Source: DSUN01 sp035527715 (GTDB lineage: Bacteria > Planctomycetota > PUPC01 > DSUN01). Taken from it: DNA of 41,808 bases. Positions 32,448 through 39,252 of the stretch are shown here, piece after piece. Below the pieces are notes generated by a model, which was not told where the DNA came from, did not search any database, and saw only the letters and a list, made by a program, of their open reading frames with translations. The translations under genes were made by a program, and so were the position numbers. The stretch covers positions 1-41,808 of the forward strand of contig DATKZY010000150.1 of assembly GCA_035527715.1 (NCBI GenBank), given 5' to 3'. Every line of letters starts with the position of its first letter. The stretch's first letter is position 1.

Positions 32448-34718
32448 GTGCGATCCCTGATTCCAGATTCCGGATTCCAGTCACGCATCACGCGTCGCGC
32501 GTCACGCGCCATCGGCCTTGCCCTCGCCCTCCTGCTCGTCCCCGCCGCCGCCTTCGCCTATATCGAGGCCCCGTTCAGCCTGGGCAAGCTCATCGCCGAC
32601 TCGACCAACGTCCTCGTCGTCCGCGTCGAGCAGGTGGACAAGAAGAAGAACCTGATCGTGTACCGCAAGGTGCGCGACGTCAAGGGCACGCACCCCGGCG
32701 ACGTGATCCGCCACAACATCGGCCGCGGCGGCTTCCACCCGCGCGAGTGGCAGAACGTGATGGCCTGGGCCGAGGTCGGCCAGCAGGCCACCTTCTTCCA
32801 CAACGGCGGCGCCGGCGAAATGTGCATCCAGAACTACTGGTACCAGGTCTACGCCGGCGAATGGTGGAGCCTGAGCCACGCCGAGCCGTACCTCCTCCGC
32901 TCCTACGCAGGCAAGCCCGAGAAGCTCGCCTCCATCGTCGCCGCCATGCTCGCCGGCCAGGAGGTCGTCGTGCCCTGCATGGTGGACGGCGATAAGAACG
33001 CTCTCCAGCTCCGCACCGCCAAGATTCAGCGGATGAAGGCCAGCCTGAAACTCCAGGACTACAATCCCCAGCGCGACTTCGTCGGCTGGGGCGGCGAGGA
33101 GTTCGGCCCCATCCAGGGCATGCCCGGCTTCACCCACTACTCCTCCCTCGCCCGCACCGACCCCGGCGCCGCCGGCATCGCCCCCGCCGACTTCGACGGC
33201 GACGGGAAGATGGACTTCTGCCTCTACGGCGAGGGGCGCGTCGTGCTCCTCCAGAACGGCGGAGCGTCCCTCAACGAAGTCGCCCTCCCCGTCGCGGGCG
33301 GCGCCCGCGCCGCCGCGTGGGCCGACTTCAACGGCGACGGCAAGCCCGACCTCTTGCTCGCCACGCCCACCGGCCCCAGGCTCTTCCGCAACGAGGGCGA
33401 CACGAAGTTCACCGACGTCACCGGCGGCCTCCCCCGCCAGGACTACTGGAACACCACCGCCGCCGCGTGGATTGATCACGACGGCGACAAGCGGCCCGAC
33501 ATTCTGCTGGCCGACGGCTTTCAGGGCCTGCGCCTGTGCCGCAACATCGCCCACGAGGCCCCCAAGGCCGACGCCCCCCGCGTGGGCAAGTGGTACTGCG
33601 CCGGCCCCTTCGACAACGTGGACGGCAAGGGCTTCGACGCGGTCTACCAGCCCGAGCGGGGCGTGGACCTCAAGCACGAATACCGCGGCAAGAACAACCA
33701 GAAGGTCACCTGGAAGGAGGGCACGTTCACCGACGGCCAGGTGAACAACCTCGCCCTCTTCACCCCCGAGTCCAACGACAACGCCGCCGTCTACCTCTAC
33801 CGCGAGTTCGACCTCCCGGGGGCCATGGAGCTCCCCGTCTCCCTCGGCAGCGACGACACGCTCACCGTCTGGCTCAACGGCACCAAGGTCCACGCCGAGA
33901 ACACTTCCCGCGCCTGCGCTCCCGACCAGGTGAAGCTCGCGCTCAAGATGCAGCCCGGCAAGAATCGGCTCCTGATGAAGATCTGCAACGGCAGCGGCGA
34001 GTTTGCTTTCTACTTCGCCGCCCCCGACAACCTCGCGCCCCCCGTCCCGCCCCTGTTCGACGACATCTCCGACAAGGTGGGCCTGGGCGCCAACGGCATC
34101 GGCGGCACGCTCAAGGGCGACCACCTGGCCGTGGCCGACATCAACGGCGACGGCCGCCAGGACTTCCTCTACAGCGCCGGCTCGGGCCTCGTCGTCCTGA
34201 ACCTCCCCGCCGGCTTCGCCGACGCCAGGGTCTCCTCCGGCCTCTCCTATCAGGCGGGGAGAGTGGCCCCAGTCGTCGGCGATTTCAACGGCGACAAGGC
34301 CCCCGACCTCTACGTGCCCCAGCCCGGCAGCAGAGGCAAGCTCTTCCAGAACGACGGCAAGGGGCGCTTCACCGACGTGACGGCCAGGGCCGGCGCCCTG
34401 GCCCAGCCCCTCGGCAACGTCGTGTGCGCCGCGTGGACCGACTTCAACAACACCGGCCGGCTCGACCTCCTCCTCGGCTGCCTCAAGGGCCCCAACCGCT
34501 ACCTGCGGAACAACGGCAACGGCACCTTCACCGACGCCACCGACGACTTGGGCCTCGGCTACCGCATCTTCAACAGCCGAGCCGTCGCCGCCTTCAACCT
34601 CAACCGCGACAACGTGCCCGACGTCGTGTTCAACAACGAGGGCCAGGAGTCGTGCGTCCTGCTGGGCGACCCTGCACGCCTCGCCGCCGCGGCCGCCCGC
34701 GTCGCACGGGGCAAGTGA
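32448..34718 (+). CDS. Secreted FG-GAP/VCBS repeat protein
   Basis: 756 aa. GTG start at 32448 has GGAG 6 nt upstream; no ATG alternative is possible before the signal core AIGLALALLLVPAAAFA. N-terminal region up to about 200 is unclassified. It then has at least seven Ca-binding FG-GAP repeats: DFDGDGKMDF, DFNGDGKPDLLL, DHDGDKRPDILL, DINGDGRQDFLY, DFNGDKAPDLYV, DFNNTGRLDLLL, NLNRDNVPDVVF, plus a carbohydrate-binding-like insertion (NNAAVYLYREFDLPGAMELPVSLGSDDTLTVWLNG). It likely binds calcium and folds as a propeller. Its signal peptide n-region is encoded by heptamer repeats. Confidence 0.9.
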   Translation: MRSLIPDSGFQSRITRRASRAIGLALALLLVPAAAFAYIEAPFSLGKLIADSTNVLVVRVEQVDKKKNLIVYRKVRDVKGTHPGDVIRHNIGRGGFHPREWQNVMAWAEVGQQATFFHNGGAGEMCIQNYWYQVYAGEWWSLSHAEPYLLRSYAGKPEKLASIVAAMLAGQEVVVPCMVDGDKNALQLRTAKIQRMKASLKLQDYNPQRDFVGWGGEEFGPIQGMPGFTHYSSLARTDPGAAGIAPADFDGDGKMDFCLYGEGRVVLLQNGGASLNEVALPVAGGARAAAWADFNGDGKPDLLLATPTGPRLFRNEGDTKFTDVTGGLPRQDYWNTTAAAWIDHDGDKRPDILLADGFQGLRLCRNIAHEAPKADAPRVGKWYCAGPFDNVDGKGFDAVYQPERGVDLKHEYRGKNNQKVTWKEGTFTDGQVNNLALFTPESNDNAAVYLYREFDLPGAMELPVSLGSDDTLTVWLNGTKVHAENTSRACAPDQVKLALKMQPGKNRLLMKICNGSGEFAFYFAAPDNLAPPVPPLFDDISDKVGLGANGIGGTLKGDHLAVADINGDGRQDFLYSAGSGLVVLNLPAGFADARVSSGLSYQAGRVAPVVGDFNGDKAPDLYVPQPGSRGKLFQNDGKGRFTDVTARAGALAQPLGNVVCAAWTDFNNTGRLDLLLGCLKGPNRYLRNNGNGTFTDATDDLGLGYRIFNSRAVAAFNLNRDNVPDVVFNNEGQESCVLLGDPARLAAAAARVARGK
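32452..32508. repeat. Mixed heptamer repeats inside the FG-GAP gene's signal peptide
   Basis: GATCCCT, GATTCCA, GATTCCG, GATTCCA, one G, then TCACGCA, TCACGCG, TCGCGCG, TCACGCG. Fifty-seven bp from just after the GTG start. Two different heptamer families are joined; together they encode RSLIPDSGFQSRITRRASRA. Confidence 0.85.
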
Positions 34719-34730
34719 AAGCCTCAAGCA

Positions 34731-36860
34731 ATGCAGAATGCAAAATGCAAAATGCAGAATGCAAAGCGGCGGACGGACACCGCTCGCGCCGAGGGCCTGC
34801 GTCGTCGTCTTCTGGGGTTTCGACTCCCCATTTTGCCTTTTGCATTTTGCACTTTGTACTTTGCATTTTTCTCCCCTTCCGCCCACGCCGACTGGCTCAC
34901 CCACCGCGGCAACCTCGAGCGCACCGGCTGCGTGGACGGCCGGCCCGGCCCCAAGGCGGGCAAGGTGCTCTGGGCCTTCAAGGCCCAGCAGCACTTCATC
35001 GCCTCGCCCGTCGCCGAGGGGCGGATGCTCCTGGTCTCGGGCCTCGGCGCCTTCAACACCGGCGTGTTCCACGCGCTCCTGCTCGACCCCAAGCCGCCCG
35101 AGCGAATCGTGTGGTCCAAGGGCGCCCCCTTCCTCAAGCTCCCGATGGTCTGTTCCCCGGCGGTCGCCGAGGGCCTCATCGTCTTCGGCGACGGCATGCA
35201 CCAGACCGACGGGGCCACCCTCTACGCCGTGAAGGCCGACACCGGCCGCCCGGTCTGGCAGCTCCCGCTGCCCGGCAAGCTCGTGCATCTCGAGTGCCCG
35301 CCCACCATTGACAAGGGCCGCGTCTACATCGGCGGCGGCGACGCCGGCGTCGTGTGCGTGGACCTCAAGCGCGTGACCCTCGACGGCAAGGAGCTCGACG
35401 TCCCGGCCGTCCAGGAGATCATCGCCCAGCGTTGGAAGGAACTGTCCGCACGCTACGAGGAGGAGAAGAAGAAGGACCCGCAGTTCGCCATCCCGCCGAG
35501 CGAGGACGCCTTGCCCAAGCCCGCCCCCAAGCTCCTGTGGCAGCAGGGCGCCGCGAAGTGGCACGTGGACGCCCCCATCGCCGTCGCCGCCGACCGCGTG
35601 CTCATCGCCTCCGCCTACATCGAGGAGGACAAGGCGGGCAAGCGGGCCATCATCTGCGTGAACGCTGGCGACGGCAATCCCGTCTGGGAGCAGCCCCTCA
35701 AGATCAACCCCTGGGCCGGCCCCACCGTCGCGGGCAACCTGGTCCTCGTCGGGTGCAGCAGCATCCGCTACGACACCAAGCTCATCCCGAAGGCCCAGGG
35801 CGAAATCGTCGCCCTCGACCTCGCCAGCGGCCAGATCAAGTGGCGCCGCGACACCCCCGGCGGCGTCATCTCCTCCATCGCCGTCAGCGACGGCCTCGCG
35901 GTCTTCACCTGCACCGACGGCCGGGTGCGGGCCTGGGACGTTGCGACCGGCCAGCAGAAGTGGGAGTTCCTCGCCCAGAACCCCTTCTTCGCCGGCCCCG
36001 CCATCGCCGGCGGCACCGTCTACGCCGCCGACCTCAAGTGCATGCTCTACGCGATCAACCTGGCCGACGGCAAGGCACAGTGGACGCTCGACGTGGCGGC
36101 CGATCCGGCCATCCAGTCGCCCGGCATGGTCTTCGGCTCGCCCATCGTCTACGGCGGCGACCTCTACCTTGCGACCTGCAACCTCGAGGGCACCAGCGCC
36201 GCCCAGATCCCCTGCGCCGTCGTCTGCGTGTCCGACAAGGCGGGCGCCGCGGCGGCTGCCACACCCACGTTCACCCTCGACCGGAAGCGCCGCCGCATCG
36301 AGATCCCCTGCAAGATCGCCCCCCGCAAGCTCGCTAACCTCCAGGAAATCTACCCCCTCGAGGTCGTCGCCACCTACCCCGCGCCCCAGGGCCAGAAGGC
36401 CCACGAAACCGTCGTGACCTTCGAGGTGAAGCCGAGCGACGTGGCCAAGGCCCTCGAGAGCTTCGGCCTCAAGCCCGGCGCGCCGGCCCGTGGCGACGAA
36501 GAGCCGCCAAGAGGCCCCGAGGTCAGGATCGCACTCGCCGTCCCCGGCGTCGTCGAGGGCAAGCCCCGCCTCCTCCCGATGGAACGCACGATGGTGGACC
36601 GCCGCACGGGCAAGACCCTGCCGCCCCTCAGGTGGCACTTCACCGGCTCCGTCGCGCGCCAGCCCGACCCCGACAAGCCGTTCAAGGCCTACGGCGCCGA
36701 CCTCGGCGGCACCCTCATCACCCTCTTCCCCGTCACCGACGAAACGGTCTTCCAGACCGACCTCACCATGAAGGACTCCACCCTCCTCCGCATGGAGGTC
36801 AACAAGAATGTCCTCCCCGACGAAGGCACGCCCGTGACCCTCATCATCGAGGTGCAGTAG
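34731..36860 (+). CDS. Secreted PQQ-type beta-propeller protein with repeat-derived signal peptide
   Basis: 709 aa. The start at 34731 (within a heptamer repeat) is provisional; a second in-frame ATG is at 34752. The signal core LPILPFAFCTLYFAFF and n-region MQNAKCKMQNAK are coded by repeat arms. Mature protein begins ADWLTHRGNLERTGCVDGRPGPKAGKVLWAFK, then propeller motifs GRMLLVSGLGAF, GATLYAVKADTGRPVWQLPL, GRVYIGGGDAGVVCVDL, AIICVNAGDGNPVWEQPL, GEIVALDLASGQIKWRRD, CMLYAINLADGKAQWTLDV. C-terminal 190 residues are a distinct beta-rich domain. No dehydrogenase site. Third gene in the operon. Confidence 0.88.
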   Translation: MQNAKCKMQNAKRRTDTARAEGLRRRLLGFRLPILPFAFCTLYFAFFSPSAHADWLTHRGNLERTGCVDGRPGPKAGKVLWAFKAQQHFIASPVAEGRMLLVSGLGAFNTGVFHALLLDPKPPERIVWSKGAPFLKLPMVCSPAVAEGLIVFGDGMHQTDGATLYAVKADTGRPVWQLPLPGKLVHLECPPTIDKGRVYIGGGDAGVVCVDLKRVTLDGKELDVPAVQEIIAQRWKELSARYEEEKKKDPQFAIPPSEDALPKPAPKLLWQQGAAKWHVDAPIAVAADRVLIASAYIEEDKAGKRAIICVNAGDGNPVWEQPLKINPWAGPTVAGNLVLVGCSSIRYDTKLIPKAQGEIVALDLASGQIKWRRDTPGGVISSIAVSDGLAVFTCTDGRVRAWDVATGQQKWEFLAQNPFFAGPAIAGGTVYAADLKCMLYAINLADGKAQWTLDVAADPAIQSPGMVFGSPIVYGGDLYLATCNLEGTSAAQIPCAVVCVSDKAGAAAAATPTFTLDRKRRRIEIPCKIAPRKLANLQEIYPLEVVATYPAPQGQKAHETVVTFEVKPSDVAKALESFGLKPGAPARGDEEPPRGPEVRIALAVPGVVEGKPRLLPMERTMVDRRTGKTLPPLRWHFTGSVARQPDPDKPFKAYGADLGGTLITLFPVTDETVFQTDLTMKDSTLLRMEVNKNVLPDEGTPVTLIIEVQ
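34733..34871. repeat. GCAAAAT heptamer hairpin element encoding a signal peptide
   Basis: Left arm GCAGAAT, GCAAAAT, GCAAAAT, GCAGAAT (34733-34760). Right arm ATTTTGC, CTTTTGC, ATTTTGC, ACTTTGT, ACTTTGC, ATTTTTC (34830-34871). The right arm is read as ILPFAFCTLYFAFF, the hydrophobic core of the next protein's signal peptide. Confidence 0.88.
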
Positions 36861-36861
36861 G

Positions 36862-37836
36862 ATGAGCCGGCCCGCGACACCACGTCGGGATGGGTGGATG
36901 AACGGATGGGTGGATGGGTGTCAGAAGCCCCGGTTTTCCCATTCATCCATTCATCCACCCATCCACCCATCCTCGCTGATGGCCGCGTTGGGCCTCTGCG
37001 TTGGCCTCGCCGCCTTCGCCGCGGCGCCCGAGACCAATCCCGTGCCTCGCCCCGACGCCTTGGCCGCGGGCGGGGCGGCGTTCGCTCCCTTGCCGCCGTT
37101 TGTTGCGGCGCCGCAGCCGGCCGGGCGCTCCCTCGTCCCGCTGCTCGTTCGCCCCTGGCTCCCGCCCGCGGGCGGCCTCGGGACCCCACGGCTCCTGGCG
37201 GTCGACCGCCAGGGCCGCCTCCGGCTGCGCCCTGTCGCCGACCGGCCGGAGATCGCCGCCACGCCCGGGATCGTGCGGTTCCTCCGCACCGGCTCGGGGG
37301 CCTATGTCGTGGCGCCGGATGCCACGGACCTGGTACGGCTGAGGCTCGGCCCCGACGCCGCGCCGGGCCTCCCGCCCCGGGTCGCCGCGCTCCCGGCCGC
37401 CAGGCCAGTCCAGGGCCACCGCTGGTTGCCCACGAATCTTCAGTGGGCCATGCGCCTCCGCCCGCTGCCCGACTCGTCGGCGGTCGAGGAGGCCCCCGAC
37501 CCCTTCGCGGTGCGGCCGCCGCGGATGCTCCTTCGCCCGCCCGCCGTCGCCAGCAGCCCCGAGGTCACCCAGGCGCCCCTCCTCTCCGTCGCATTCCTGC
37601 CGAAGCCTGACCGCCCGGCCCCCACCAGCGACCCGACCTGGGACCACTCGTACCGTGCCGCCATCGCCAGGAAGCCCGAGCTGGCGCGCCCCGCCGCCCC
37701 CTTCCTGCGCCTCACCATCCCCGACCCCTTCGAGACCGCCAGCCTCGTCCAGCTCCGCCACCCCCTCCCCGACGCCGATCCCCCCTCCGCCGCCCCCGGC
37801 CTGCCCGACCGGCCCACATTCCCCGTCAAGCCGTAG
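36862..37836 (+). CDS. Proline-rich exported protein of unknown function
   Basis: 324 aa from ATG 36862 (next to the previous stop). An internal ATG at 36979 gives a good signal peptide (MAALGLCVGLAAFAAAPETN) but no ribosome-binding site; the 39 codons before it are octamer repeat. Proline and arginine-rich: about one residue in six is Pro, with clusters such as PVPRPDALAAGG, RPWLPPAGGLG, LRPPAVASSPEVTQ. No known domain. Last gene of the operon. Confidence 0.65.
   Translation: MSRPATPRRDGWMNGWVDGCQKPRFSHSSIHPPIHPSSLMAALGLCVGLAAFAAAPETNPVPRPDALAAGGAAFAPLPPFVAAPQPAGRSLVPLLVRPWLPPAGGLGTPRLLAVDRQGRLRLRPVADRPEIAATPGIVRFLRTGSGAYVVAPDATDLVRLRLGPDAAPGLPPRVAALPAARPVQGHRWLPTNLQWAMRLRPLPDSSAVEEAPDPFAVRPPRMLLRPPAVASSPEVTQAPLLSVAFLPKPDRPAPTSDPTWDHSYRAAIARKPELARPAAPFLRLTIPDPFETASLVQLRHPLPDADPPSAAPGLPDRPTFPVKP
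36888..36972. repeat. Octamer hairpin element (4+4 units) in the N-terminus of the proline-rich gene
   Basis: Left arm GGATGGGT, GGATGAAC, GGATGGGT, GGATGGGT (36888-36919), loop 21 nt with TGTCAG, right arm ATTCATCC twice and ACCCATCC twice (36941-36972). The 12-bp junction GATGGGTGTCAG (36913-36924) is identical to 21003-21014. Confidence 0.88.
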
Positions 37837-37874
37837 CAGGGGTGGGCCTCCTCCGCTGCCCGCGCGCCGAGCGT

Positions 37875-37912
37875 CAGATGATCAGCCTCCTGTCACCTGG
37901 GTTGATCATCTG
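37875..37912. terminator. Stem-loop after the four-gene operon (possible terminator)
   Basis: CAGATGATCA (37875-37884) and TGATCATCTG (37903-37912), a perfect 10-bp inverted repeat with an 18-nt loop, 39 nt after the last stop. No T-tract follows, so termination or an operator are both possible. Confidence 0.4.
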
Positions 37913-37928
37913 AATACCCCCCGTTTCC

Positions 37929-37970
37929 CATGTTGACATGTGGCACATGGCGTTGCCACATGGCAACATG
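37929..37970. repeat. Long inverted repeat (CATGTTG...CAACATG)
   Basis: Arms of 16 bp, 37929-37944 and 37955-37970, pair in 15 of 16 positions with a 10-nt loop. The outer CATGTTG/CAACATG pair occurs again at 38030-38051 with an 8-nt loop. Possibly a regulator site or a dispersed repeat. Confidence 0.6.
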
Positions 37971-38265
37971 CCTGTAAGCGCTTGGGTATCATCGGCTTAC
38001 GGGCGAGATCCGGCTGCGCGCCAGAACAGCATGTTGACAAACGGCAACATGGCCGCTACCGGACGCGCACCGGGCGACAAATGGGCCGGCGCCAGGACAG
38101 GCGACAGGACGCCATAAGTGCTGACAGGCTGGTCACATGGACCCTGAGCGGAAAAGAGCGCGGCATCGCACCCCCACGGGGCGCTCCGGCATGGGAGTTG
38201 CTTGCTTGTAAACCAAGAGGCGGGGCGAGTGGCCCCACAGTATTCCTTGTTAGGGGGACGAGCCG

Positions 38266-39123
38266 ATGAGAACACACAGGATCCGTGTCGGCGTGTTGAC
38301 GCTGCTGGGCCTCGCCGCGTGCCTGCTGCTGCCCGGCAACGCGGCTCTGGCCACGCCAGTCATCTCGATCGACACACTCCCAGAGTGGAGCGATGCGTTG
38401 GGTGGCGGCGGCGGGGGCGGCGGCTACATTGAGGCGGTCGAGGCCGACACCTTCAAGGCCATGATTGACGACGGGTTGCCGGGGGAATGGCCGGAGCCGT
38501 ACGAGACCGCGATATTCTGCACGCCGCATCTGTATGTCATGGAGCATGCCGACGGCGGTGGGAGAGAAGAGCCGGCGCTGGTGATGTCCTGGGGCGATCA
38601 GGTCGCAACGGGGCAGGACCCGCCGCAGCTGGGCGACCGCGTGGCCGCCGCCTGGGACTTTGTTTACACGGAGGACCCGCCGTTCAGTTCGAGCAATTGG
38701 ATCGAGTTCTCGATCCACGCGCCTTTTCCCGGCATGTACGTGTCGGTGAACCTGATTGGCGAGGGGGGCCTTAGCTACCGCGAGTGGATCTGGCTCGTGG
38801 GCGACCCCCAGGACCCAACGAGAATCCCCGCCTGCATCTGGACCGACGTGATCATCAACCCTGTGACCGGCGCGTCGAACTACGCGTACGAGAAGTACTT
38901 CGAGCATGGCGAACTCGACTTCAACAACATCGAGCGGATCCGCTTCGACGAGAACGGGATCTGGTCCCCGGAGTTTCAGCAGGGCGATCCTAGTGGGCTG
39001 GGGCTGGTGTGGAACGCGTGGGACCATGTTGCGGTGAACCCCGAGCCGGCGACCATGCTGCTCCTCGGCGGAGGCCTGTTGGCACTGGCCAGAAGGCGCC
39101 GCAGGCGCAAGTCGCCTTGCTGA
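38266..39123 (+). CDS. PEP-CTERM sorted exported protein
   Basis: 285 aa. AGGGGGACGAG precedes the ATG; signal peptide about 1-29 (LTLLGLAACLLLPGNAALA). The C-terminus NPEPATMLLLGGGLLALARRRRRRK is a textbook PEP-CTERM sorting signal (PEP, hydrophobic helix, Arg cluster) recognised by exosortase. The middle is beta-rich with an eight-Gly run near 45-52 and no known catalytic motif. The sequence type is common in EPS-producing Planctomycetota/Verrucomicrobia. Followed by a strong terminator. Confidence 0.9.
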   Translation: MRTHRIRVGVLTLLGLAACLLLPGNAALATPVISIDTLPEWSDALGGGGGGGGYIEAVEADTFKAMIDDGLPGEWPEPYETAIFCTPHLYVMEHADGGGREEPALVMSWGDQVATGQDPPQLGDRVAAAWDFVYTEDPPFSSSNWIEFSIHAPFPGMYVSVNLIGEGGLSYREWIWLVGDPQDPTRIPACIWTDVIINPVTGASNYAYEKYFEHGELDFNNIERIRFDENGIWSPEFQQGDPSGLGLVWNAWDHVAVNPEPATMLLLGGGLLALARRRRRRKSPC

Positions 39124-39152
39124 GAGGGACGAGAGGGTCACGCCTGCGCCTG

Positions 39153-39187
39153 AGAGCCGGCGCGGTGAGAGCCGCGTCGGCTCTTTT
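39153..39187 (+). terminator. Intrinsic terminator after the PEP-CTERM gene
   Basis: Stem AGAGCCG-GCGCGG (39153-39165) / CCGCGT-CGGCTCT (39172-39184), 13 bp with one G-U pair, 6-nt loop, then TTT. 30 nt after the stop. Classic rho-independent terminator. Confidence 0.85.
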
Positions 39188-39212
39188 CATGGGTCAAGCC
39201 GAGGTGTATAAT
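39184..39212 (+). promoter_or_regulatory. Promoter of the GH10-like gene
   Basis: TTTTCA (39184-39189), 17-nt spacer, TATAAT (39207-39212, preceded by G). It overlaps the T-tract of the upstream terminator, and is 41 nt before the ATG at 39253. Confidence 0.65.
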
Positions 39213-39252
39213 CTCGCGGGGGGGAGAACCCAACACCGCGGGGGCCGTTCCC

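Larger units (their letters stand above)
37837..38265. other. Hairpin-rich intergenic region, no gene
   Basis: About 430 bp with no supported gene but several inverted repeats: CAGATGATCA/TGATCATCTG (37875-37912), a 16-bp arm pair at 37929-37970, GTAAGC/GCTTAC (37974-38000) and CATGTTG/CAACATG (38030-38051). It separates the four-gene operon from the PEP-CTERM gene. Confidence 0.6.

Noticed and set aside
32502..36638. 1378-codon minus-strand frame across the FG-GAP and PQQ genes
   Set aside because: It crosses two real plus-strand genes and a repeat; the composition is that of a reverse-complement shadow.
36888..36972. Possible CRISPR array
   Set aside because: Repeat units are 8 bp and arranged as opposed arms, with no unique spacers of 30 bp or so and no cas genes.
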